Notes under the pieces: model-generated | What the model saw: the letters and a program-made list of their open reading frames with translations, nothing else | Told to the model about the DNA's origin: nothing | The model's database searches: none | Made by a program: the position numbers and the translations under genes | Part shown: positions 24,029-34,786 of the stretch, piece after piece | Position numbering within the stretch: position 1 is the first letter of the stretch | Layout: every line of letters starts with the position of its first letter | DNA from: Aspergillus flavus | Taxonomy: Eukaryota; Ascomycota; Eurotiomycetes; Eurotiales; Aspergillaceae | Assembly: GCF_009017415.1 (NCBI RefSeq) | Contig: NC_092406.1 | Location: 1,054,001 to 1,118,000, forward strand | Direction: 5' to 3' | DNA length: 64,000 nt

Positions 24029-24799
24029 TTACCTAGGCACGTAATCGACTATAGCAGTTGAGGAAATTTCAGTGCCTGCTGGAAAGCTGTAGAACTTTTT
24101 GGTTGCCTCGACATCTGACTGCTGAATCTCAGGCGGCTCTCGACGATAGTTCATCACAGACAATGGGTTCCTTTCGTTAATTTGAACCGCATCGCCCTCA
24201 AAGTAAGGTCCAGGGTTCATAGCGAACTCATGTCGTAGCCCAATGACGTGCCCCAGTTCGTGTGTAAACACTCTCCAAAGGAAGGGTTTCCAATCGGGCT
24301 GGAAGGCAAAGCTATAAACGTAGACAAAATTAAGGTCTTTATTGTTTGGAAAATAGGCGCTGGCGAGAACAGTCCCCTTATCGCCACCGTGCGAGAGGAC
24401 AAAGTTTGCATCTTTTGCCAAGGGAACAAATTCAAATGTAACACCGATATTGAGCTTATTCCACTCCTCAGCAGCCTGCTGAAGCTGCGCTGCAGCGTAG
24501 TTCGCATCATCCTGGGAATCATATCCCATTCGCCAAGCAGTCCATTTAATCACGGAGCCTGGCCTCCATCGGGGAACCTCAGTCCCCAGCCCTACCATAA
24601 TCGCAGCAGGGTCATGCTTGAAATTTTGAGGCACTGGTTCTTGGGTAATACATACAGGACTGCTTGGGAGCTTTCCGGTACCTTGTGGAACTGGCGCTGA
24701 AACACGTGAAATATCAACAGTGTCTAGAGCTTGTGTTCCAAGGTGTTGCGCGGTTTCTTGGAGGAGAACCTCCTTGTTACTTGGGTCCTTTGTCGCCAT
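24029..24799 (-). CDS. Matrixin-like zinc metalloprotease (metzincin)
   Basis: Single-exon gene for 256 residues, ATG at 24799. It has a complete metzincin signature: H180-E-L-G-H184-V-I-G-L-R-H190 followed by a Met-turn SVMNY at about residue 216, which together coordinate one zinc ion and support the active site. The core (about 75-240) also shows the WRPGSVIKW start and the DDANYAAAQLQQAAEEW helix expected of astacin/matrixin-type peptidases. No signal peptide is visible: the N-terminus is polar (MATKDPSNKEVLLQ), which is unusual because most such enzymes are secreted. It may be cytosolic, use an unconventional route, or have an unseen 5' exon. The neighbours do not suggest a pathway. Confidence 0.88.
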   Translation of the reverse strand: MATKDPSNKEVLLQETAQHLGTQALDTVDISRVSAPVPQGTGKLPSSPVCITQEPVPQNFKHDPAAIMVGLGTEVPRWRPGSVIKWTAWRMGYDSQDDANYAAAQLQQAAEEWNKLNIGVTFEFVPLAKDANFVLSHGGDKGTVLASAYFPNNKDLNFVYVYSFAFQPDWKPFLWRVFTHELGHVIGLRHEFAMNPGPYFEGDAVQINERNPLSVMNYRREPPEIQQSDVEATKKFYSFPAGTEISSTAIVDYVPR

Positions 24800-25805
24800 G
24801 TCTGAGCCAGGGTATGGTGTACCACACCAACCTTCGGGAAATCCTGCCAGTGTGATTGACTTTAGGAGCAGTGATTAGGTAGGACCTCAACTGAGACGGC
24901 ATAAGGAAGGAGACAACATGGAGCGAACCTATATATATATATGAGGAAGGACGTGGAAACTGCTTCATACGTCATCATAATGTGAACCACGGCATCTCAT
25001 ATGACCCAGCTGTGGTGATTCTAGTCATCCCGAATTCCTGTCCGCAAATGGACACAATACGGACACAATACGAAGCTAATATACGGCCGGGAACCACGAT
25101 TTTCCAATCTCACACCCACCTTACAATGTGACTTACAATGGTCTTTCTGGTTTATTCCCAAGTCTATTTCATAGATTCCACCACCAACTGACCCATGTGT
25201 CCGTTAGACCCCCGGCCCGGGATAAGAGAGGCGGCTGTCTTTGCTGGATAGGTTCATACACAGGTATGGTATCGAGACTATGCTTTACCATCTGATCGGC
25301 GGATTGAGGTTCGTGGGAATGGATGGACATAGGTCTTCAATGGCTCTAAAAGACTTTATTCCTGCAACAACGTCGCGTACAACTGGATGATATCCTCCAA
25401 CGCCTAGACGACATATGGCCAACACAGACTATATCCCAGTGTTAACTCCTCTAAAGCCCTCTGTCGTTGAACGGCAGTAGAATTCAGCATCGTTGGCTAA
25501 TCCTAGAGTCGAATAATATGTTCTTAGTTACGTAGCGAGCAGCGAGTATTGAAAAATTGGCGGGAGTCAAGCTTTGGCGAAGTTGACTTCCGTCTAGTCG
25601 AAATTATTTTGGTTAGGGAAATTCCGCTTCACATGCATTGTAATTAACAGTTGAATATGAAAGTGTTGCCCGATACATGCTTGTTTCAATAGACCGCATA
25701 AAAGATCGCTCGCAAAATGTTCGGCCAAAAAAGTCCGACAGTTGTATGCAGAATGAAATCCGGTCTATGGTTACACTTTAGCAACTGAACCCACAGATCA
25801 TTTCC
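24800..25805. other. Intergenic, 1.0 kb
   Basis: Upstream flank of the metalloprotease gene. An AT dinucleotide run lies at about 24930-24944. No gene is seen. Confidence 0.45.
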
Positions 25806-25963
25806 ATGTATGCTATACGCCAAGTGAAGTTAAAAAAGCGTCCTTACTGGGGACGTATATCTAGAGTCATGATGTCATGGCCCATCACTACACTCCTTGG
25901 TGATCAGGCCACTGGAGACGTTCAAAGAATAAATGAGATGAACCAATTCTTCAAGAGATACCC

Positions 25964-26335
25964 TTGTACCGATTATGCAAGGTTTGCCTCATACCGTTGG
26001 TTGAGAATTTTCAACTCAACGCTAATGCGCGTAACCCTTTCTGCGTCACTGCTAAGCTGGACATGCCGAAAGCTTGTGCCCAACTCAAAACTAGCCTGAA
26101 GAGACGCAAACCAGAGGACACAGAGGCATGGATTCTTGGTAGTGGAATAGCCGCCTTGGCATCGGCACACTATCTCGTCGTGGATGCGAAAGTACCCTAT
26201 TCCCAGGTGCACGTTCTGGATTTCCATACTTTACTAGGGCAAGCTTTGCACCAGAAAGGTGGCCCTTATAGTGGATATGATCAATTTGCTGGGTGGCTGC
26301 ACCGGAAGGATTCGATTAAACTGATCATCGTTTGA
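25964..26335 (+). pseudogene. Fragment resembling the N-terminus of fungal oleate hydratase (MCRA family)
   Basis: The open frame includes AWILGSGIAALASAHYLV, a dinucleotide (FAD) binding start, then DAKVP, QVHVLDFHT and a GYDQFAGWLH segment, which is the order seen at the N-terminus of the myosin-cross-reactive-antigen/oleate hydratase family of FAD enzymes. The family is about 500-600 residues long; here the similarity stops after about 90 residues at a TGA at 26333-26335. The stop lies inside the 3' end of the convergent kelch gene (stop at 26325), an 11-bp overlap. The upstream 25806-25963 part may be further remnant in another frame. I read it as a truncated relic; family assignment is from memory of motifs. 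Confidence 0.55.
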
Positions 26336-28310
26336 TCCCCTCGGCGGGCATTTCCATAGCCATATTCTCGGCTGGCATCTCGAAGCGAGCTTGATCCCTG
26401 ACTCCCATCTCATAGACCTCTGGTCCGCTACCATACAGCTCTTTCTGAGGGCTTTCCAGTGGTGGAATAGCCGATGCGTCGCTCTGCCATGCCAGTCGAG
26501 TGCTACTCGCAGCTTTTGCTTTTCGGTGTCTTCGGGCGAGGAACCATGCAAGGCCCGCGATCAAGCCCACACCAGCAACGCAGCCAACCGTCACTCCGGC
26601 AATACCGCCGCCGGATAGGCTTTTCTTAGATCCACTGGAGCTTTGTCCAGTTGTACTGGAAGTCGACGTCGATGAAATACCGGAATCCGTGGCGTTGTTT
26701 CGTTTCTTAAATAAACTTTCCATACTGGTACTATTGAATCCATCCTTGGGCGAAACTACTGTCGCTCCGCCAGTTTCACTATTGGTTGGTTAATACCAGT
26801 ATCCTTGGTGAGGGGAAGTTTCTGAGGGATGAAGTTAACGTACCTCCCGCCGATAACGTCGGAGACCTTAGAAGGGATTCTATAGGCATCGTTATAGCTT
26901 GCATTATAGTTAGACATCCACGAGAGGGAGTGTAGGTCGAAGATGCCTATCCCGTTGGCAAACGTAGCACTGTCGCAGTTCTGTGGTAAAGGGTCATATT
27001 CTCGATTCGTGACTGGGGTATTGCCTCCAACCACTATCATGGTATTATTCTGAGGCCGGACACATTTGTGTTTAATACGGATGCTGTTGTCATCAGTAAC
27101 CCGAATCCACCGGAATGAAGGCACTGAGAGAACGTAGACATTGCCATCTGACAGCGCTGTCGTGTTTGCCATTCCGCCGAATACATAATTGCAGTATCGA
27201 TTAGCATTAAAAAAGTCACTGCTGGTTGTATTAGGAGGCTAGCCAACTTACATTGAATATGATGATAGATCCTGGGCAGGAGCAACAACCGTACAGCCCG
27301 ACATTCGCCAGCCGGGAACATCACCAGAGGTTTGCTGAGTGTACCATTTCTGCTCCGAGATGTCGTAGACACGGACCGTTTCCATGGAGTTCTGGAGACA
27401 TTAGCGATGAATGATTCAGGACTAGGTTTCATACCCGATGAATTGTCTCATTTTGCCTATAGGCCAAATAGGACAGCGTCTGGCCAACTGAATATTTATA
27501 CCCGCCAAAGGCTACTATGGCGCCCTCCTCTCCAGCCGATTCAAGCAGGCTCGTATATCCGTCGCCTATGGTTCCCCATTCATTCATAACGGCAGTTGAT
27601 GCGTTTGTCCATTCTTGTTTATCCATATCGAGTGTAATCAATCCCGGGTCCATGTATACATCCGCTCCCGCGGTGCCGGCAAAGCTGGGGTTGCCTCAGG
27701 GGTTTAAGGAGCCACCGAGGTAATAGGCCTTGCTCGAAGACTGGACTGCACCTCCCTGACAAAGTCGTACCAGTGCAGCACCCGAAAATCCGCTATGAGT
27801 CCATTCGTTGGATGCGATGTTGTATTTCCATGTTCCGAGAGGAGAGACCGAAGGACCATTTACTCCACTGACATAGCCCCCGTAGAAGAAGAGGTTGTCA
27901 CCATCCGACCAGGCGGCCCCCTCATCCAGGTATATCGCAGTATTGTTAGCGAGGGGCTTTGGGATGTAAGTGTACAAATCGGTGTCCGAGTTGACCCAGG
28001 ATTTTGTTAAATCAATGGTCTCGAGGTCATCAACTGTGGGGACGTTAATTCAATGTCGTAAACAGGGATAGGAGATTCGCACTTGGCTTCGTAGTGATCG
28101 TTTCGTTCGGCCACCTGGTGTGCATTTCACCGCCATCGATGTAAAGTTTTCCATTGCTGATGACGGCTGAGCAGGACGTCAGTTCGGCTGATATAGGAGT
28201 GGCAACTGTGACCTACCAGAATGGAATATGCGACTGCAGTTTGTCTCCGCCGCGAGAGCATACTGTGTCAGTGTATATAAATAGAGGGTGAATAGAACCA
28301 CCCCGGCCAT
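26325..28310 (-). pseudogene. Kelch-repeat type I membrane protein with an in-frame TGA and a lost splice acceptor
   Basis: Six exons on the minus strand: 28310-28217, 28166-28083, 28033-27435, 27391-27252, 27188-26844 and 26778-26325. The conceptual product (571 codons) starts with a signal peptide (hydrophobic core VVLFTLYLYTLTQ), has kelch-like blade motifs (LYIDGGE, LFFYGGY, VAFGGYKY, YVFGGMANTT, IVVGGN), N-glycosylation sites, then a Ser/Thr linker, a transmembrane helix in the last exon (GIAGVTVGCVAGVGLIAGLAWFL) and a basic stop-transfer RRHRKAK with a cytoplasmic tail. This layout fits a cell-surface kelch protein. Two defects are seen. Codon 27698-27696 is TGA inside exon 3. And intron 4 (donor GTAAGT at 27251) ends in AA at 27190-27189 instead of AG. 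The rest of the frame is open, so decay is recent, or one change is a sequence error. Confidence 0.8.
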
Positions 28311-28850
28311 ATTGAAGTTTCCAACGCGGCTGGCTATAGTCACCGCAGGAGTACTGACGATCGCTGGAGCTCACAACACAGGGGTCTGCCGTCTCAGAGA
28401 TTTGAAATTAGGGGAGGCTCGCAACAACGTAAGTACGAATCCTGACGCTAAGGCTTACCTCAGTGAAGGTCAATGCTGTTAGATAAAAAAAAAGCTTTGG
28501 GGCGGTGCTCCGGAGTTGCATGAAGTGTCGGTCCCTAGTCTTTACAAGGAATAGTTTAAGCTATGCTTACAAGTACAGAAGAACACTTGTACGACTTTAG
28601 TTGGAAAAGCTTGGTTCATAGATCTTTATGAATATTCAGATGTCATCAATGCGATGCCATCCGATTCAGCACCCCGTCCACTGAGTTTGTGACACTGACA
28701 TCGTCTCCGCACCCTAACATATGCTGATGAGGATTGACGACGCGCGTTGAGGAACATGATGGCTCGAAGAAAAATGGCAAGGAGTCTAACAGGATTGGCC
28801 ATCTCGTTTAATCACTTTTTAGACCATTTTTAGGGCGTGAACTTGCGAAA
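28311..28850. promoter_or_regulatory. Intergenic, 0.54 kb, upstream of the kelch gene
   Basis: This separates the kelch gene (-) from the decayed gene at 28851 (+). An A-run lies at about 28485-28493. No gene is seen. Confidence 0.4.
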
Positions 28851-29563
28851 ATGGGGGCCAAGTCGCTTCTCTCCACAGTCCTTCATCTATGGAGTAAAGC
28901 CGGGCTTCGCTGCAAGGAGCATCCCGGCTGTGGTTGTATAACTCCATGGTCTATGCTAGACTTCGATCCACACACGGACCTGTTTACCTTCGATTGTCTC
29001 TTTGAGTCTGAGCCTCGTAGAATGAAATCTGTTCAAGTCGTGTCAATGTATGAGTTGTGGGGCTGGAGAGAGCACAGCAAACCACGACCCGCGATCGACC
29101 GAGAATAATAATGATCAGCTAGCTGAGTTGGCATAGGAGCTCCACGAGCCTCTCTGTAAAACATATCAGCATAAGGAGTACTACATGCGAGTGAGTCGAA
29201 GATCCTGTTCAGTGTGTCTGACGAAAATGTGTTTTCTTATCGAAGCAGAAGGAATTTCTAGACCGTTTTAGCTCCATAATGCTTTTGCTGGAGTCTATTG
29301 ATCCGTACATACACCACCAGCAGGACATGGACAATAGCATATTAACAGTTATTCACGGCCTCCCATTGGTTGGTAAGGCGTGGAGAAGTTTTCCTGACAC
29401 GATGGGGCTCGTCGTCAGATTGCATGAACATCCGCCAATAGATGGGATAAATCGTCCCAGCTGGTACTCCTTATCTGCAGCATTTACCGCTAGTAATGCT
29501 CGTTTCCTTGGTTCCGTTCCGTTTTCTTTGTTTTCTCGAAGCCTGGGGAATAGTCTAAAGTGA
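28851..29563 (+). pseudogene. Probable decayed gene of unrecognised family
   Basis: An ATG-led frame at 28851-29108 (Cys/Trp-containing, LRCKEHPGCGC then FDCLFESEPRRMKSVQVV) is followed in another frame by AELHEPLCKTYQHKEYYMR. That segment carries an in-frame TAG (about 29136) and ends at a GTGAGT donor near 29192. An AG acceptor near 29249 then opens a helical segment (KEFLDRFSSIMLLLESIDPYIHH) running to 29563. The order and composition look like one protein broken by a frameshift and a stop. I do not recognise the family. Confidence 0.35.
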
Positions 29564-30750
29564 CAGCTTTCATGCAGAGATCTTGTTCATTTTCAACTTG
29601 ACACTTCTATAAGATCCCTACCCTTTCAGTTGAGAGAGTATTTACAATGATTAGTTCACCAACTCTTGTACGACGCTCCCCGAATTAGGCCTGGCTATTC
29701 TGACTACGCACGGTTTCTAAGGGATGCCAGGCAAATCAACATCATCTCAAGCCATACCCCGTGCTTGCTTGTCAGTTCGTTTCCGCTCGGATCTCTTTCC
29801 TATCCCTCAAATCCGCATGCGTCCTAGAAATTCTAGGCGAGGTCACTACCAATCAGCCTCCCAGGGGCCAGACCGATCAAGAAAATTTTCTACAAGAGGT
29901 CTCACGGACCGAGCCGACAAGGATACCACGAGGACACTCAAATTAAACTGGGGCGCCAATGCTGACATGCTGACAGGTACATGTGTAGCCTTGTAGTCAA
30001 GTCAGGTAGGACATCAAGCCAATCCCATTTGCCTACAAGGTTCCTCTGTACTGCAGGATTCAGGCGATATCGGAGAGTTATAGTGGTCCCCGTTCAAACA
30101 GTTAAGTGACCCACAGCGTTCCACAACCAGGTACCGTTGATCTTGACTGCTTTTAGATAGGGTTACCCACCTTTCACAATTTTCGTCTTCCTTTTTTATT
30201 TATTGTTTTTTTTAATCATTTTTTGCTCATCTTTCCTTTCAGTACTTTTTCCAAACCCTTTCCGAGTTTGTTATGCATCCAGCCCTGCTATTATGACAGA
30301 AGGTAGGGATGCATCGCCTTATGCCCTATGCTCAGGGTTTGATATCTCACCCCCACGATGTCGGGGAATAGACTCGAACAGGACAGAAGAAACTTTCTAA
30401 CACCATTATATTTGGGAGGTTCCACGAGGGCGTCCCACCGTAAGGACATGACTAACAAATTTAATTTCCCCAACTCCATATTTCCGTAATTATTCAGCGT
30501 GGTTTATCTGGCCCTGAACCAACCGGCGAACGAACCAGAGCACCCACTAAACCTCATCGATAATGAACACCCCCGTTAATCATTGATCTTTGTCCATAAT
30601 TGGTTGTAAATTGTCGCCTCTGGGGCTCTCAGCTTAACTGCTGATTGCGACATATCCACCATGACAATCAGTCCCTTACCCAGACCCTGAAGGGTCTGAC
30701 CTTCCACCCTCTCTCTATCTGTCTGAGCCTGCTCCGACAGCATCTCTGCC
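29564..30750. other. Intergenic, 1.2 kb
   Basis: The upstream flank of the GT90 gene, with a T-rich tract at about 30190-30235. Pyrimidine-rich sequence just before 30751 is typical of a fungal 5' leader. No gene is seen. Confidence 0.5.
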
Positions 30751-32592
30751 ATGATTCCGCTGCCACAGCTGCTTAAACGCCGGTACATCTTTCTGGTCGT
30801 CTCGGGTATCGTTCTTCTCGCCATCGTCAACGGCTTCTACCTTAACCTTCTCCCTGTCCCGAGCGTCATTCGCGGCTCCGCGGAGACAGAAGGAGCTCAA
30901 CGACCCGATTTCGACGAGGCTGCGCCGCATCCGATCGATGGATTAATTCGCGATGCCCAAGCGAAATGGGATCATTTACTGTCGAAGCGCGTGGATTCCC
31001 TAGCTGATGCAACCAAGCAATATCGAGACCGAAGAGGCCGTCACCCGCCGCCCGGCTTCGATCAGTGGTTTACCTTTGCGAAACAGAAAAAGGCAGTACT
31101 CATCGAAGACCTGTTCGATCAGATATATGATGACTTGAGTCCATACTGGGGGTTGGACCCTCAAGTAATTCGGCGCCATGCAACTCACTCAGATCCACGT
31201 ATCATTATTCGCAACCATACACTGTCCTCTGTCGGTCATACTGGCGTCAACTGGCTCGAGGTCTGGATGGATATGATCTCGACTATCCAGGAGTTTCTAC
31301 CTGATATGGACATCCCACTGAATGGTATGGACGAACCGCGCATCATCGTCCCATGGGAGACCGTCTCAGAATATCGCGCCAAAGACCGCGATCTTCAACA
31401 ACAACTCGATCCAAGGATGGCCGTTGATCAGTATATGACTCTGTCATCCGAGGAACAGTCTGCGGAATACTCGCCTCCCGCATTCCAGGGAGCTGACAAG
31501 CCTTTCTGGGATATCATGCGCGGTGCATGTCCTCCCGAGAGCCCCGGACGCACCAGCAATATCCAAAAAGTTGATTTTGCCAACCCTCCAGCCGAATTCT
31601 TCAACTACCGTAACTCCTTCTCTGAAAATGGATATGTGAGAGACTTTGAGCGCTCCAAGGACCCCTGCTGGCGGGCGGAGCTGCAGGCATTACATGGTAG
31701 CTTTATCGAACCTACCACTACATCTACCACACACGAATTGATCCCGTTATTCGGGGGTTCAAAGCTAACCGTTAACAACGAGATCCTTATACCACCCGCG
31801 GTGTACTGGGAAGACAACCCTACTTATTCTGGCGGAAAAAGCAACCATGGCGGCCCGTGGTCCAAGAAGAAGGATATCGTTTTCTGGCGTGGAATTGCAA
31901 GCGGCGGTCGCAACCGTGTCGACACCTGGACGGGATACCAACGACACAGACTGGTATCGATGCTGAATGGCACAGAAGTCGCGCTGACCAATGGATCGTC
32001 TCATGGGATCAACTTCCGTCTACCCGATTACCAGTACTATCAAGTGACAGCGGGTCTGGATGGTGCACTTCCTGAGTTCTTGAATAAGCATTGCGACCTG
32101 GGATTCCTGGATCTCTGCTGTTTTCCGCTCGAAGGCAGTCCACATTGCTCTTATACTGACCCCTACTTTAAGCTCGTCAAAGGAATGCCCATGAAGGAAC
32201 AATACGCTTTCAAATATCTGCCCGATGTAGATGGCAATTCCTTTAGTGGACGGTACCGTGCGTTCCTACTCTCCACGTCATTACCTATCAAAGCAACAGT
32301 TTACAAAGAATGGCATGATTCACGACTGATTCCCTGGGCGCACTTTGTGCCCATGGACTCCCTCTATATGGATGTTTACGGCATTTTACAGTATTTTATG
32401 GGATACAAGGGACGCGATAGGCATGACAAGCAGGCGGAGAAAATTGCTATGGATGGCAAGAGCTGGGCTGAGAAGGTCCTGCGCCAGGAGGATATGCAGA
32501 TCTACGTTTATCGGCTGCTTTTAGAATATGCGCGACTTTGTGATGATCAACGGGATAGTCTCGCCTTTGTAGGAGACTTAATGAATATTTAG
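30751..32592 (+). CDS. GT90 (CAP10-type) glycosyltransferase, type II membrane protein
   Basis: Single-exon gene for 613 residues. A short basic N-terminus (KRR) is followed by one transmembrane anchor (about residues 12-29), which places the catalytic part in the Golgi or ER lumen. The C-terminal half holds motifs of the CAP10 / glycosyltransferase family 90 domain: FWRGIASGGRNRVDTW and YQRHRLV (about 377-400), the stretch around PYFKLVKGMPMKEQYAFKYLPDVDGNSFSGRYRAFLLS (about 472-510) and SLIPWAHFVPMD-like sequence near 530. The family transfers xylose or glucose to glycans; in fungi it is linked to cell-wall or capsule polysaccharide and glycolipid synthesis. Length and motif order match the usual fungal enzyme. 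The ATG at 30751 directly precedes the anchor. Confidence 0.9.
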   Translation: MIPLPQLLKRRYIFLVVSGIVLLAIVNGFYLNLLPVPSVIRGSAETEGAQRPDFDEAAPHPIDGLIRDAQAKWDHLLSKRVDSLADATKQYRDRRGRHPPPGFDQWFTFAKQKKAVLIEDLFDQIYDDLSPYWGLDPQVIRRHATHSDPRIIIRNHTLSSVGHTGVNWLEVWMDMISTIQEFLPDMDIPLNGMDEPRIIVPWETVSEYRAKDRDLQQQLDPRMAVDQYMTLSSEEQSAEYSPPAFQGADKPFWDIMRGACPPESPGRTSNIQKVDFANPPAEFFNYRNSFSENGYVRDFERSKDPCWRAELQALHGSFIEPTTTSTTHELIPLFGGSKLTVNNEILIPPAVYWEDNPTYSGGKSNHGGPWSKKKDIVFWRGIASGGRNRVDTWTGYQRHRLVSMLNGTEVALTNGSSHGINFRLPDYQYYQVTAGLDGALPEFLNKHCDLGFLDLCCFPLEGSPHCSYTDPYFKLVKGMPMKEQYAFKYLPDVDGNSFSGRYRAFLLSTSLPIKATVYKEWHDSRLIPWAHFVPMDSLYMDVYGILQYFMGYKGRDRHDKQAEKIAMDGKSWAEKVLRQEDMQIYVYRLLLEYARLCDDQRDSLAFVGDLMNI

Positions 32593-33190
32593 TAATAGAT
32601 AATGAATTTCTTTTTGTTTAGACTCAGCATAGCTAGGGCTTTGTGTACGCCTTCCCGCGCAGCTCTGGGGTATTAGCGGAGCTATATGACAGCGTGCGGT
32701 CTGGCGAGCTGCTTAGGGATGTGTATGCTTTACAATGAACCTCAATAGGTATCCTTGCAAATGGCGGGCTTTACACATATATGAAGCTTGGCCCAACGCA
32801 TACGGCGGCAAGGATGCTGTCCATATCCCATTGGAGAGCTTACAAAGTCAGTCATTGCCTCCATAAATCTAGGGTTTCTATATAATTGAACCCTGAAGTC
32901 TTCTAGATAAGGGAAAGTCTTGTCCATCAGGTTGTCAACCGCATAAGACCTCACGTTTTAAAGGCTACTCTCCCCCGTATGAGTCATGGTATGTATCCTC
33001 TAACTTAGAAAAATAGGTAAGTTCTGAACATGCCTGAGCTCTAGTATCATATTCAGGAGATATTTTCTTTACTATGTATAGACATGGCACCCTTCTCTGG
33101 AATAATACAACTAATCCGCGCAAACACAAAACACAGTTACTTCCCTGAATCAACCTCCTTACTCATAAATAACTACTGAATTCAAAGCCT
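32593..33190. other. Intergenic, 0.6 kb
   Basis: Between convergent gene ends. A minus-strand frame at 32742-32954 (DKTFPYLEDFRVQLYRN...) looks protein-like but has no ATG start and no recognisable continuation, so it is at most a relic. Confidence 0.4.
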
Positions 33191-33736
33191 TCATCTCACA
33201 AGATCCTCCGTCTTCATAATCCCCCTCCTCAACATCTCCCCCACAACCGGCCCACTATCACTATAAATCTGCATACTCCTAATCCTAATCCCATCATGCT
33301 TAGCAGTCCAATCCTTGACAAAATTAAACCGAAACATGCACTCCACCCCCAAATCCCACCGCCTCCCCTCCAAATCTACCGCTTTCTTGATACCTTCCTT
33401 CGGAAGATCAATGAAAAGTGTCGCCTCACCGACAAACTCCCACCCATCCACCTTCTCCGCAACACACACCCACTTCGGTTCGTGGTGTGATAGCTTGAAT
33501 GCACTGTAATCAGCCTTAGACGCCTCCCAGGCGGTTTCACCACCCGTGAACCGTTCTCCGTTGGGTTTGATGTATGTGTAATCGTCCGTGACCCAGTCGG
33601 ACCAGGGGGTTGACCAGCTTTCGCGGGTGTCCCAGGCGATCGTGCATTTTTCCATCCAGGCTAGGGCTGGGTGGATGCGTGCTTGTTCCCAGCCTTTGGT
33701 TGTGGTTAGGAATACTGGGGTGGTGCGGAAGGACAT
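33191..33736 (-). CDS. NTF2/SnoaL-like small protein
   Basis: Single-exon gene for 181 residues, ATG at 33736. It starts MSFRTTPVFLTTTKGWE and shows an alternation of helix (HPALAWMEKCTIAWD) and Trp-rich strands (WVCVAEKVDGWEFVGEATLFIDL, WDLGVECMFRFNFV) with a KPNGERFTGGETAWE loop, the general plan of the cone-shaped alpha+beta barrel of NTF2-like/SnoaL-like proteins. Such proteins are small ligand-binding or isomerase-type enzymes. No signal peptide is visible. No catalytic residue can be named with confidence. Confidence 0.75.
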   Translation of the reverse strand: MSFRTTPVFLTTTKGWEQARIHPALAWMEKCTIAWDTRESWSTPWSDWVTDDYTYIKPNGERFTGGETAWEASKADYSAFKLSHHEPKWVCVAEKVDGWEFVGEATLFIDLPKEGIKKAVDLEGRRWDLGVECMFRFNFVKDWTAKHDGIRIRSMQIYSDSGPVVGEMLRRGIMKTEDLVR

Positions 33737-34786
33737 TTTTATTTATCTTGTATGGTTTAGTTGGTTGAGAGGAGAATTGTTCTGGATCGAGTGGAAGTAC
33801 TATCCTGCTCGCGATGTCCTTTATATGGTGCAGGTCCATGTCTCAATGGAGTTTACGAGGGAAGCGTATTGAATCAATTAAGTTGGTCATAGCTCCCTAG
33901 GCACCCAGCCTAGACCTTGTTCTTATCGCATAGAGTTCGATACGAGAGTAGTGGCGAGACGGGAGCAGCAGCCGCCGTTAGTGGTCCATCAGAGAGCCGG
34001 CTAGACTTTGGACAAGGTTCAAACCACGGATGCGTAAAGCTTGACCTCAATCTATTCTATAGGGAGGTCATATGCTCATTAATGTGCCTAGGGGAGGGGC
34101 CATTGTTGTATCCTCAACATGTCCTCAGCATGGTGGTCTATATACAGGTTGGGCGGGCCTACTAGTGTAGGGAAGTTTTATTTGTAGTAATCAAAGTATC
34201 TTTTAGTAAGGCGTTAACATGTATCATATATAGTTCATATGTAATTGAGCTTAGTGCTATTTCTATATGTAGTTCTAGGTCGTCTGCATCTCTCCAAAGC
34301 TTAACTTCCTCCCATCTGTAGTGATACGTCGGACGAAAATCCCAACCATAACCCGACAGCATGTCCCCAATTATTCGTTCGAGCCGTCTAGTGGATATCT
34401 TTGCCGAATCTGAGTAGCTGGAGCCCGCTGGTAGGCTCATTAAAGGTATCTGAGCTGTGACCTGTCACTAGTCCAGAACATTGAACTCTGAGGTCGAAGA
34501 TTTCCTGATTCACCGGCTGAAGTCGTATGACAGTGACTAGAACAATATTGCTCATTCAAGGATTATGTACTCGTCATCAAGCTACATATATAATTAATAT
34601 TTTTAGACCAACGGAGAGGCTCAGAACATAAGTATGACGCTTTCTCGAGCCTTGCAATTCATAGAATCCTCATTAATCTACAGTCCTTCTATACCATAAC
34701 AGACTTTTATGGCCTTCCACTAGGACATAAATATTCATCAAGAAAAAGGAACCAGCACTAACATTATTTCCTGATATTCCCAATTC
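33737..34786. other. Intergenic, 1.05 kb
   Basis: It contains a 92-residue ATG-led frame at 34162-34440 (-) that I cannot support as a gene. The rest is AT-rich upstream sequence for the secreted protein gene at 34787. Confidence 0.4.

Noticed and set aside
34162..34440. 92-residue minus-strand ATG frame
   Set aside because: No domain, no homologue recalled and no conserved splice feature; kept only as a note in the intergenic entry.
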